A DNA stretch of 64,000 nucleotides, taken from positions 186,417-250,416 of the forward strand of contig NZ_BMOU01000002.1 of the NCBI RefSeq assembly GCF_014647235.1. The letters are read 5' to 3'. The DNA comes from Haloarcula pellucida (GTDB lineage: Archaea > Halobacteriota > Halobacteria > Halobacteriales > Haloarculaceae). Shown here one piece after another: positions 51,935-60,146 of this stretch; the first letter of the stretch is position 1; the number at the start of each line of letters is the position of its first letter. The translations under genes and the position numbers were made by a program. Below the pieces are notes generated by a model that was given only the letters and a program-made list of their open reading frames with translations, searched no databases and had not been told where the DNA came from.

Positions 51935-52747
51935 GTGCATCCGATTCTCGTCGCCGTCCTGTTGGGTCTGTTGCAGGGGATTCTAGAGTGGATTCCCGTC
52001 TCCAGTGAGGGTGGTGTCGCCCTCGCGTCGACGGCGCTCGCGGGACTCGACCCGGGCGACGCCACTCGGCTGGCGCTCTTCTTGCACGCTGGCACTGCCG
52101 TCGCCGCCGTCGCGTACTACCGCGGTGAACTCAGGGACGTGCTGGACTCGCTGACTGCCCTCTCCCGGCGTCCCTTCGCCGACGAGACGGCGGACCTCTC
52201 CTTTCTCGTCCTCGCCACGATGGCGACCGGCGTCACCGGCCTCCCGGCGTATCTCGCGCTCGACGCCGCCGTCTCCGAACTCGAAGGCGGCCTGTTTCTG
52301 GCGTTGGTCGGCGGCTTGCTCGTGTTGACCGGTCTCGTCCAGCGATCCGCCGCCGCGCTGTCGCTGGGCGAGCGCACCCGGCCGGACTGGGTCGACGCCA
52401 TCCTCGTCGGCGGGTTGCAGGGGCTTGCCATCCTGCCGGGCGTCTCCCGTTCCGGGACCACCGTCAGCGCCCTCCTCTTGCGCGGCCACGACGGTGAGTC
52501 TTCCTTGCGGTTTTCCTTTCTCCTCTCGATTCCGGCCGCGCTCGCGGCTAACGCCCTCGTCCTCGTCGACACGGGCCTCCCGTCGATAACGCCAGTCGAA
52601 GCCGTCGTCGCCCTCGCGGTCAGCGCCGTCGCCGGCTATCTCACCGTCGACGCGCTGGTCCGACTGGTCCGAGAAGTCCCGTTCTGGGCGGTGTGTACGG
52701 TGTTCGGCGGCCTCGGCGTCGTCGGTGGCCTGCTGGTGGCGCTGTGA
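51935..52747 (+). CDS. uppP: UppP-type polyprenyl-diphosphate phosphatase
   Basis: A 270-residue membrane protein of the UppP/BacA family, which hydrolyses a polyprenyl diphosphate carrier to the monophosphate so it can be reused in glycan assembly; in archaea the carrier is dolichyl-type. The two active-site motifs are EWIPVSSEG at residues 18-26 and LPGVSRSGTTVS near 170-180. About eight helices. The GTG at 51935 gives MHPILVAVLLGLLQGI, the usual start; a TTG at 51908 is in frame. Convergent with the ABC transporter genes, 3 nt apart. Confidence 0.93.
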   Translation: MHPILVAVLLGLLQGILEWIPVSSEGGVALASTALAGLDPGDATRLALFLHAGTAVAAVAYYRGELRDVLDSLTALSRRPFADETADLSFLVLATMATGVTGLPAYLALDAAVSELEGGLFLALVGGLLVLTGLVQRSAAALSLGERTRPDWVDAILVGGLQGLAILPGVSRSGTTVSALLLRGHDGESSLRFSFLLSIPAALAANALVLVDTGLPSITPVEAVVALAVSAVAGYLTVDALVRLVREVPFWAVCTVFGGLGVVGGLLVAL

Positions 52748-52750
52748 CGC

Positions 52751-53806
52751 TCAGTTCGGTATCACCGCTCCGTCGGAGTCGGCCTCTACGTCGACGTCGG
52801 TGACGTGGAGCGCAGTGGGGTCTAGCGTAAGTCGCACGTTCTCGTCGTCGGTAAGCGTGGCAGGATCGAGGCGGAGCGTGACGGCCGTCTCGTCGGGCAG
52901 TGTCACTGTCGCCCGGACGTGGTCGCCCTGATAGGTGCGCTCGGTGACCGCCACCGGAATCTCGCCGTCGGAGTCCGCACGGAACGCCTCGGGTCGGGCG
53001 ACAACAGTGGCCGGTCCCTCCGGCGCGCCCGCCGCGGGAACGCGCTCGAAGCCGAGATCCAGCGTCCCGTCGCTGACGACGCCATCGAGGACGTTGGCAG
53101 TACCGACGAAGTCGGCGACGAACGCGTTTGCGGGCCGTTCGTACACCTCGCGTGGGGTGCCGACTTGCTCGACGTGACCGTCGTTCATCACGGCGATGCG
53201 GTCACACATCGACATCGCCTCCGCTTGGTCGTGCGTGACGTACAGCGCCGTGACGCCTAGCTCGTCCAGGAGTTCGCCGAGTTCGTTGCGGAGTCGACGC
53301 TTGAGTTTCGCGTCGAGGCCGGTCATGGGTTCGTCCAGTAAGAGGACGCGCGGTTCGATAGCGAGCGCACGAGCGAGGCCGACGCGCTGTTGCTGGCCCC
53401 CGGAGAGGGTCTGTGGGTCCCGGTCACTAAGCCCGCCGATACCGAGGAGTTCGAGTAGTTCCTCGGCCCGCGCTCGGCGCTTGGCGGGGTCGACGCCGCG
53501 CATCTTCAGGCCGAAGGCGACGTTCTCGCCGACGGTCATGTTATCAAAGAGGGCGTACGTCTGGAACACCAGACCGATGTTGCGGTCCTCGGGCGGGACG
53601 TGGGTTACGTCCTCGTCGTCGAAGGCGACGGTGCCCTCCGTGGGCGTCTCGAAGCCGGCGACAGTCCGCAGGGTGGTGGTCTTCCCGCACCCCGATGGAC
53701 CGAGGAGACCGAGTATCTCGCCGTCCGGAACGGTCAGAGAGACGTTCTCGACGGCGACCGTGTCGTCGTACACTTTACGAACCGAATCGATGGTGACGCG
53801 TGCCAT
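52751..53806 (-). CDS. ABC transporter ATP-binding protein
   Basis: A 351-residue ATPase of the spermidine/putrescine/iron/thiamine (MalK-like) group. Walker A GPSGCGKT at residues 36-43, Q-loop FQTYALF at 81-87, signature LSGGQQQR starting at 134, Walker B VLLLDEPMTGLD and the switch His (THDQAEA). A C-terminal TOBE domain (about 240-351) may regulate it. It is the last gene of a four-gene importer operon (binding protein, two permeases, ATPase). Its stop is 3 nt from uppP, facing it. Confidence 0.95.
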   Translation of the reverse strand: MARVTIDSVRKVYDDTVAVENVSLTVPDGEILGLLGPSGCGKTTTLRTVAGFETPTEGTVAFDDEDVTHVPPEDRNIGLVFQTYALFDNMTVGENVAFGLKMRGVDPAKRRARAEELLELLGIGGLSDRDPQTLSGGQQQRVGLARALAIEPRVLLLDEPMTGLDAKLKRRLRNELGELLDELGVTALYVTHDQAEAMSMCDRIAVMNDGHVEQVGTPREVYERPANAFVADFVGTANVLDGVVSDGTLDLGFERVPAAGAPEGPATVVARPEAFRADSDGEIPVAVTERTYQGDHVRATVTLPDETAVTLRLDPATLTDDENVRLTLDPTALHVTDVDVEADSDGAVIPN

Positions 53807-54682
53807 TCAGGTACCTCTCGTGTCGAAGCCGCGGGTTCCGAACGCCTGCAACAGCAGCGTGATGGCCACGACGATGCAGAAGAACATCGACACCGCGGCG
53901 GCGGCCTTGGTGAACGTGCTGTTCGAGATGTGACGCTGCAGGAACAGCGCCAGCGGTTGGGTGCCTTTCGCCCACACGACGTAGGAGAAGTTGAACTCCG
54001 CAGCGGCGAGCGTCCAGCAGATGATGGCCCCCGAGACGATGCCCGACCGCGCGTTCGGGACGACGACGGTGAGGAAGGTCCGGGGCCACGATGCCCCGAG
54101 CGAGCGGGCCGACTCCTCCAACTGGCGAAGCGGCATCGACTCGAACTCGCTCTGGACGGCCATCACCATGAAGGGTGCCTTCAGCAGGGAGTAGCCGACG
54201 ATGAGGCCGAAACTCGTCCCCGAGAGGACGGGATAGGCCCGCAGGAAGGCCACCCCGAGGATGACGCCTGGGACCAGCGGCAGGACCGACACCGCGTTGA
54301 CCCACTCCTTACCCCGGAACTCGTACCGAGAGACGGCGTAGGCGATGGGGACGCCGACGACGAGATTGATCAGCACGCCTCCCAGCGCCAACCCGACGCT
54401 GAACAACAGTTCGGCGGGGGCCATCAGCGTCAGGCCGTCGCCGACGGGGAGTACCACCAGCGGGTCCCATCCCATGCTTCGTTGTGAGCCGATGCTGTCG
54501 GCGAGGCCCAGCACTTCGGCCCAGTTGCGGAACGTCACGAACCCAGCGGGGAAGACCCCCGTCCACTCGCGGGCGAACGACCCGACGATGGTGAGCGCGA
54601 CGGGCGCGATGAGGAACGTCACCGTCACCAACAGGACCAGCGTGACGGCGGGTCGTCCGAACCGTCGGGAGAGGGCCGTCAC
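53807..54682 (-). CDS. ABC transporter permease 2
   Basis: A 291-residue membrane permease with about six helices and an EAA-like loop (EESARSLGASWPRTFLTVVVPNARSG) that contacts the ATPase. It starts with GTG at 54682 in a GTGA overlap with the stop of the first permease, a typical translational coupling. The following ATPase starts directly after its stop. Substrate class is the same as for the operon. Confidence 0.93.
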   Translation of the reverse strand: MTALSRRFGRPAVTLVLLVTVTFLIAPVALTIVGSFAREWTGVFPAGFVTFRNWAEVLGLADSIGSQRSMGWDPLVVLPVGDGLTLMAPAELLFSVGLALGGVLINLVVGVPIAYAVSRYEFRGKEWVNAVSVLPLVPGVILGVAFLRAYPVLSGTSFGLIVGYSLLKAPFMVMAVQSEFESMPLRQLEESARSLGASWPRTFLTVVVPNARSGIVSGAIICWTLAAAEFNFSYVVWAKGTQPLALFLQRHISNSTFTKAAAAVSMFFCIVVAITLLLQAFGTRGFDTRGT

Positions 54683-55602
54683 AGCCCCACCTCCGCACTG
54701 GTGTAGCGCAGTCCCAGTGCCGTAAAGCCAAAGACGAAGACGAAGTACACCGTCGCCATCGCGCCGGCGACGGGGAACGCACCCGCCGAGAGTTCGCGGT
54801 CGAGTTGGAGCGTCCACACCAACAGCGTCTGGATGACGATGAGCGTCCCGAAGATGGCCAGTCCCGTGCGGAAGGTGAGGATGAGCGCGCCCGTGATGCC
54901 CGGCCGAATCTGCGGGAACGTGACGTACCGGAACGTCTGCAACGGCGTCGCACCGAGCGCCTGTGCGGCCTCTTCGGCGGCCTCCTCGACTTCGGCGTAG
55001 GTGCCACGGAGGATGAGCGTCGCCCGCGGGACCATCGAGTAGACGAACGCCAGAAACAGGCCGGGGACGCTGACGGCGACGGCCACGTCCGTCGGGTTCG
55101 CGCCCGCGAACGTCGCTACGACGTTCGTGAGGACGCCGTTGTTGCCGAACAGGACGAGCATCATGAACGCGGCGACGATACCGGGCAGGCTAATCGGGAA
55201 CGACACCAGCGTGACGAACAGGCCCTCCCCGGGCAAGTCGTACTTCTCTAGAGCGTGGGCGATGGGCACCGCCAGTGCGACGGAGACCAGCGTCGTCAGC
55301 GCGGCGAACCACAGCGTGTTGAACGCGACGCGCCGGTAGTACGGGTCGGTAACCAGCGTGCGGTAGGCCGACAGCGTGAAGCCGACCGTCTCGAAGCGCT
55401 CGACGGAGACGCTGATGCGAACGACCTCTAGCAGCGGGTAGACGCCAGCGACGACCAGCAAGACCGCGAAGGGCGCACAGAGGGCGGCGATGCGGCGGCG
55501 TTCCCGGTCCCGTTCCGTCGTCGGGACGGCGACCGACCCGAGGTCCTCGACGGCACCGCGAACGGCGGGGAGGACGTCGGCGATGCGACCGGACGTGGAC
55601 AT
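54679..55602 (-). CDS. ABC transporter permease 1
   Basis: A 307-residue permease, about six helices, with the EAA-like loop EEAAQALGATPLQTFRYVTFPQIRPG. The N-terminal about 40 residues are polar (VLPAVRGAVEDLGSVAVPTT) and longer than in many relatives. Its start is directly after the stop of the binding-protein gene, and its end overlaps the second permease by 4 nt. Confidence 0.93.
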   Translation of the reverse strand: MSTSGRIADVLPAVRGAVEDLGSVAVPTTERDRERRRIAALCAPFAVLLVVAGVYPLLEVVRISVSVERFETVGFTLSAYRTLVTDPYYRRVAFNTLWFAALTTLVSVALAVPIAHALEKYDLPGEGLFVTLVSFPISLPGIVAAFMMLVLFGNNGVLTNVVATFAGANPTDVAVAVSVPGLFLAFVYSMVPRATLILRGTYAEVEEAAEEAAQALGATPLQTFRYVTFPQIRPGITGALILTFRTGLAIFGTLIVIQTLLVWTLQLDRELSAGAFPVAGAMATVYFVFVFGFTALGLRYTSAEVGL

Positions 55603-56745
55603 CTAGAGGTTCGCGCCGCGGGTGATCTCTTGGATGATGGACTGCTGTTGGTCGACCAGTTTGTCGTAGTCGACCTGAAACTCCGTGCGGTCGTACTCCG
55701 TAGCGTCGATGAACTCGTCGGGCAGTTCCATCTCGGCGGAGCGGATCGGACGGACGTAGGCGTCGAGGAAGTGCTGTTGCCCCTCCAGCGAGAGGACGTA
55801 GTCCATGAACACCTTGCCGGCCTCGGGGTTGGGGGCGTTCTGCAACAGCGCGTAGCCGTAGGGCATGTTGAGCGCGCCGGCGTTCCCGTTCTCGCCGCTC
55901 AGCAGGGCGACGCCGACGTTCTCCTCGGCTACTTCGTCGTTGTTGTACTTCAGGTCCAGTCCGGAGTAGTCATACCGCACGAACGTGGCGTACTCGCCCC
56001 GGGAGAACTGCGCGAGGAAGTTGTCGGTGAACTCCGCGCCGCCCTCCTGAATCTGCTTGTAGTAGTCGATGACCGGCTGGAGGTTCTCCATCGACCCGCC
56101 GCGGGCGTTGTTCACAGACAGCGCCGCCGCCAACCCGACGGCGGCTTGGGGCGTCTGGAGCGCGAGGTCCTGCGTGATTTCGGGCTGGAGCAGGTCCGCC
56201 CACGTCGTCGGCTCGTCGAGGCCTCGCTCCTCGTAGATGTCCTTGCGGTAGGTTACTGCCGTCGTCACGCGCCGGGTCGCGGTGACGTGACCGTCGTCGG
56301 TCTTCAGGGCGCTCGGGACCTTCTCCCACCCCGCCGGTTTGTAGGCCTGCGTGAAGCCGTCGTTGCGGGCGACGATACCGTAGGTGTACCCGCCGTTGTA
56401 TCCGGAGTGGGTCATGTTGTTCGAGTGCGACCGCATGTGTTGCAGCGCCTCCCCGGAGGAGCGGTCGTCGTCGTGGACCGCGGAGCCGTACGTTTCCTCG
56501 AAGGCGGACATCACCGAGGGCCAGTTCATCCACCCGGACTGCACGCAATAGAAGTACAGCATGTCGGGAAAGGTAGCGGCACTGACCGTCGTCCGGAAGT
56601 CACCGTGGCCGACTTCGTAAGAGCGTTGCCCGCCGGACTCACCGCCGCCCGTACTGTCGGAACTGCCGTCACCGATGCAGCCTGCGAGACTGGCCGCCGC
56701 CGTCGTACCTGCACCGAGGAGGACTTGCCGTCGTGTCTTTCGCAT
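55603..56745 (-). CDS. ABC transporter substrate-binding lipoprotein
   Basis: A 380-residue extracellular binding protein, tethered to the membrane. The signal has a Tat motif (KTRRQVLLGAGTTA) and a lipobox with Cys23, then a Ser/Gly linker. The mature fold is of the periplasmic binding protein type II, with FPDMLYFYCVQSGWMNW, TTAVTYRKDIYEERGLDEPTTWADLLQP and NMPYGYALLQNAPNPEAGKVFMDYVLS, as in iron, thiamine or polyamine binding proteins. The ligand cannot be determined. First gene of the importer operon. Confidence 0.92.
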   Translation of the reverse strand: MRKTRRQVLLGAGTTAAASLAGCIGDGSSDSTGGGESGGQRSYEVGHGDFRTTVSAATFPDMLYFYCVQSGWMNWPSVMSAFEETYGSAVHDDDRSSGEALQHMRSHSNNMTHSGYNGGYTYGIVARNDGFTQAYKPAGWEKVPSALKTDDGHVTATRRVTTAVTYRKDIYEERGLDEPTTWADLLQPEITQDLALQTPQAAVGLAAALSVNNARGGSMENLQPVIDYYKQIQEGGAEFTDNFLAQFSRGEYATFVRYDYSGLDLKYNNDEVAEENVGVALLSGENGNAGALNMPYGYALLQNAPNPEAGKVFMDYVLSLEGQQHFLDAYVRPIRSAEMELPDEFIDATEYDRTEFQVDYDKLVDQQQSIIQEITRGANL

Positions 56746-56878
56746 TTCGGATGGAACCGACGAGGGTATTTGAAAAACGGTTGCTAATATCGTTCAGAGG
56801 GATATTGACGTAGCGTACCACTCCGGAGACATTCGTATGTGGCGTTGGACGGGTGTCCCGCCGAGCGCGGTGCTGGAA

Positions 56879-56888
56879 CTTATATAGG
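56879..56888 (+). promoter_or_regulatory. TATA box of cheF
   Basis: CTTATATAGG lies 32-41 nt before the cheF ATG at 56920, suggesting a short leader of about 10 nt. Confidence 0.6.
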
Positions 56889-56919
56889 TGCCGGCGACAA
56901 CTCACGGACGACTGCGGCC

Positions 56920-57783
56920 ATGAGTGGTGACGAACGGAAGATCATCGACACGTCCGGCGACTACCAGTACGTCGTCCGGGACGGCGACCCGGTCGCCGAC
57001 CCGCAGTGGCGCTCCTGCCGGCTCATCGTCACCAACAAACGGCTGGTGCTTGCGACCAACGACGGCAAACAACCGATTCCCCACTCGAAGATCTCGTTCG
57101 TGGACGACGAATCGACGGTCCCCGACGGGGTGCCGGCCGACGCCACCGCGCTGAAAGTGGGTGGGAACGTCCTGCTGGTCGACGCGACGTCCCTCGACGA
57201 CTTCGCGTTCGAGTACTGCCGGGCGACGCTCCACGGCGCGGTCATCCTCGCCCGGCACCCGGCCGTCGTCGGCGGCGTCATTCAGGACGACGCCGAGTGG
57301 AGCAAAGCCCGCTTCCGGTTGGACGACGAGGAGGTCCGCCTGCAGTTCCCCGGCGGCGGGTCGACCGTCTTCGACATCGAGGACGTCGGGACCATCGAGA
57401 CCAGCGAGAGCACGGTCATGGGCGAGGCACGTACCGTCGTCGAAGTCGAGCACACCGACGAACAGGACCGGAGCGTCGAGACGCACTTCTCCGGGATGCC
57501 CCACCACACGGACGCCCTCGGACGACTGTTCTCACAGGTCGTCGAGCGCCGCTCGGACGACTACGAACTCACCGAGATGGAGAGTCAGGTGTTGATGGCG
57601 CTGTACTCCGGCGTCTCGCCCTTCGAGATGGCCGACTTCGTCGGGACGACCCCCGACGACGTCGAGGAGATCTATCAGAAACTGCTCGACGTCGGCGCGG
57701 TGGACAAGGTCCGGACACGGACGGAGGTCAGCCTGAACGCACAGGGACGGAACATGGCGAGCGAAGCGATGAGCGGGGAGTAG
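56920..57783 (+). CDS. cheF: CheF-family archaellum/chemotaxis adaptor
   Basis: A 287-residue protein of the archaeal CheF family (DUF439), which links CheY and the archaellum motor. An N-terminal PH-like part (GDYQYVVRDGDPVADPQW, LIVTNKRLVLATNDGKQPIP) is followed by a second such unit (LQFPGGGSTVFDIEDVGTIE) and a C-terminal winged-helix-like end (LTEMESQVLMALYSGVSPFEMADFVG). It stands alone here, away from any che or arl cluster in this window. It is preceded by a good TATA box. Confidence 0.88.
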   Translation: MSGDERKIIDTSGDYQYVVRDGDPVADPQWRSCRLIVTNKRLVLATNDGKQPIPHSKISFVDDESTVPDGVPADATALKVGGNVLLVDATSLDDFAFEYCRATLHGAVILARHPAVVGGVIQDDAEWSKARFRLDDEEVRLQFPGGGSTVFDIEDVGTIETSESTVMGEARTVVEVEHTDEQDRSVETHFSGMPHHTDALGRLFSQVVERRSDDYELTEMESQVLMALYSGVSPFEMADFVGTTPDDVEEIYQKLLDVGAVDKVRTRTEVSLNAQGRNMASEAMSGE

Positions 57784-58175
57784 CGAGGGACACGAACGCA
57801 GTGAGTGACCCGCGAAGCGACGCGGTGATCGACGGGAACCGCGGAGCAGTAGGGGGCGGCCGAGCGTCGGAGGAGTCGCCAATTGTGAGCGAGGAGGTGC
57901 GACTCGCGAGCGGTAGAACTCTCCTGAACGACCGGTAAGACGCTCCTACGGCCACCGAAACGGGTTGGAGCGTGCTGATGATTAACGCACTGTGACGCGT
58001 AGGTTCGGTACCGCCCGCTCCGAAGTGGTGACGCGCGAGGCGACCGGTCGTATCGGGCAGGGCACGGACCAATGTCGCCACGGACACGCACCACAGCGAA
58101 TCACGACCGGGGAGACGGACAGACTACCGACCTCCCGACGGCCTCCCGGGCGAGCGGAACGACGGAGAGGTGCCG
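57784..58175 (+). other. Intergenic region after cheF
   Basis: About 390 nt without a credible gene. It holds copy 3 of the intergenic motif at its left end. The remainder is GC-rich and has no plausible promoter box near the next start, so the leader of the following gene may be long, or expression low. Confidence 0.55.
57793..57806 (-). repeat. Copy 3 of intergenic motif ACTCRCTKCGYTCG
   Basis: ACTCACTGCGTTCG on the minus strand, 10 nt after the cheF stop. With the copies at 8793 and 17944 it forms a loose family in gaps that follow or precede genes. Confidence 0.45.
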
Positions 58176-59360
58176 ATGGAGTCGCTGAACCTCCCCGGCA
58201 TCGGACCGGCCGTCGAGCGGCGCGTCGCGGCCGTCGACGCCGAGACGCTGACACCGATTGTCCGGCGAGTGCTCGACGACGTGACGGCGGCGGTGACCGA
58301 CTGGCGACGGGTGCAGATGCGTGGCGGGTCCGGTGGCGGGCACTTCGGAACGGCGCTGTTTCGGTTCGCGGGGACGGCGGCGACTCGGACGGGTGTGAGG
58401 GAGTGGTCGGTCGTCCTCAAGGTCCTCGCCGAGCGTCCCGGGGAGACGCCGGCCGGCCACCCGTACTGGAAGCGCGAGGCAGAAGCCTACCGTTCGGACC
58501 TCCTCGAAGACGCGCGGGGGCGACTCGTCCCGGCCGAACTGTACCGCGTCGACGAGTTCGACGGCGAGGCCGTCTGGCTCTGGCTCGAAGACCTGACCGA
58601 CGAGTACGGCGGCGACTGGCCGCTCGAACAGTACCGTCGGGCCGCCAGACACCTCGGGCAGTTCGACGGGGCCTTTGTCGGCGAGACGGACCGCATCGAC
58701 GAGCCGTGGGTCACTGAGCGAACGTTCGAGTTCGAGACGACTGCCGGCGTCGTCGCACTGGTCGACCGGGTGCCCGACGACCCGATCGTCAGCCGGCACT
58801 TCCCGACGAGCGACGACCGACAGCGACTGTTCGCGGCGTGGCGCGACCGTGAGCGGTTCCTCGACGCCCGAGCGAACCTGCCCCGGACCTTCTGTCACTT
58901 CGACGCGTTCGGTCGGAACCTCTTCGCGACGACGACTGCCGACGGCACGCCGCAGACGGTGGCCATCGACTGGGACCAGTGCGGGATGGCGAGAGTCGGC
59001 GACGACGCCGGCGCGCTCGTCCTCCTGACGCTGCTGTTCGTAGACTGGCCGGTCACGCGGGCCGACGAACTCGAACGCGCGGTGCTGGATGGCTACAGAG
59101 CGGGACTCGCCGACGCTGGCTGGGACGGCCCCGACGCCGTCGTCACCCGAGGGTACCGACTCCACCTCGTCAACCGGTGGCTGGAGTGGCTCGGCGCTAT
59201 CAGAGTCTCGCTCGACGACGGCCTCCACGACTGGATCGCCGACGTCGTCGGGGAACCGTTCGAGGACGTCCTCGCCGCGAACCGCGACGTACACCGGTTC
59301 GTGCTCGACGCCGTCGACGACGTGGACCTCGCCGAGTCGCCGTCGGCGGGGCGCTCTTGA
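58176..59360 (+). CDS. Aminoglycoside phosphotransferase (APH)-fold protein
   Basis: A 394-residue kinase-like protein. The catalytic motif is HFDAFGRNLF with H241, D243 and N248, and the metal-binding DWD follows in VAIDWDQCGMAR (D265). The N-terminal lobe contains a Gly-rich loop (RGGSGGGHFGTALF) and the Lys of SVVLKVLAE. Such proteins phosphorylate small molecules such as sugars, choline or antibiotics; the true substrate is unknown. The ATG at 58176 is chosen; a GTG two codons before it is in frame. Confidence 0.85.
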   Translation: MESLNLPGIGPAVERRVAAVDAETLTPIVRRVLDDVTAAVTDWRRVQMRGGSGGGHFGTALFRFAGTAATRTGVREWSVVLKVLAERPGETPAGHPYWKREAEAYRSDLLEDARGRLVPAELYRVDEFDGEAVWLWLEDLTDEYGGDWPLEQYRRAARHLGQFDGAFVGETDRIDEPWVTERTFEFETTAGVVALVDRVPDDPIVSRHFPTSDDRQRLFAAWRDRERFLDARANLPRTFCHFDAFGRNLFATTTADGTPQTVAIDWDQCGMARVGDDAGALVLLTLLFVDWPVTRADELERAVLDGYRAGLADAGWDGPDAVVTRGYRLHLVNRWLEWLGAIRVSLDDGLHDWIADVVGEPFEDVLAANRDVHRFVLDAVDDVDLAESPSAGRS

Positions 59361-59430
59361 GGCGACTGCCGCACCCGCGACTCTCCGTCGCGGTCGGCGT
59401 CTCAGAAACCGTGTGTCGTACCGCGGGAGG

Positions 59431-59670
59431 CTACTCGTCGCCCCCGCGGACGGCCTCCAGCGAGGCGAAGAAGCCGAAGTACGCCACGACGCCGCCCAAC
59501 AGCGTGAGGTAGTAGAGCCACTGCGGACCGCCCGGCAGGAGGTCGAAGACGACGGTGACGACGGTCACCCACGCGATGGCGAACACGAGATCGACGAACA
59601 TTCCGGAGCGGTGCTCACGGACGTGCTCGCCGACGGTTTCGAGCAGGCGTTTCCCCGAGGCCATAGACAT
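59431..59670 (-). CDS. Small membrane protein of the acetate operon
   Basis: A 79-residue protein with two hydrophobic helices (about residues 24-44 and 50-70) and a charged N-terminus (KRLLETVGEHVREHRS). It starts 3 nt after the UspA stop and looks like the last gene of this operon. A haloarchaeal DUF8119-type match is possible from memory. Function unknown. Confidence 0.75.
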   Translation of the reverse strand: MSMASGKRLLETVGEHVREHRSGMFVDLVFAIAWVTVVTVVFDLLPGGPQWLYYLTLLGGVVAYFGFFASLEAVRGGDE

Positions 59671-59673
59671 CGG

Positions 59674-60144
59674 TCAGGCCTCCGCGCCCTCCTCGTGCTC
59701 GTCGACCACCAGCACGGGGACGTGCGTCGAGCGCAGAACGCGCTCGGTGACGCTCCCGAGCAGGGCCCGGCGGACGCCCGACCGGCCGTGACTGCCCATC
59801 ACGACGAGGTCGATGTCCTTCGCGTCGGCGTAGCCGGCGATGACCTCGTGTGGCGCGCCGACCCGGACCTCCTCGTGGACTTCGATGCCGTGGTCCGCGG
59901 CGGCCGCCGCGACGATGCCGGTGGCCTCGTTGGCTTTCTCCTCTAGTTCGGTCATCTCGCCGAAGTTGCCTTGCTTGATGCGATCGACTTGCTCGGTGCC
60001 GAGACCGAAGTTCACCGCGTCGATGTCGACGACGTACAGCGCGTGCAGTTTCGCGCCGTACTTCTCTGCGAGGTCGACGGCGTGGTCGACCGCCACGTTC
60101 GCCGTGTCGCTTCCGTCCGTCGGGATGAGGATGTTCTCGTACAT
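59674..60144 (-). CDS. Universal stress protein (UspA family)
   Basis: A 156-residue UspA-fold protein. Begins MYENILIPTDGSDTANVAVDHAV and has the ATP-binding pattern VVMGSHGRSGVRRALLGSVTERVL (G2xG9GS type) near the C-terminus, so it probably binds ATP. Its position in an acetate transport and activation operon suggests a link to carbon uptake regulation; such pairs of UspA and symporter are common in archaea. Starts 2 nt after the symporter stop. Confidence 0.92.
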   Translation of the reverse strand: MYENILIPTDGSDTANVAVDHAVDLAEKYGAKLHALYVVDIDAVNFGLGTEQVDRIKQGNFGEMTELEEKANEATGIVAAAAADHGIEVHEEVRVGAPHEVIAGYADAKDIDLVVMGSHGRSGVRRALLGSVTERVLRSTHVPVLVVDEHEEGAEA

Positions 60145-60146
60145 TG

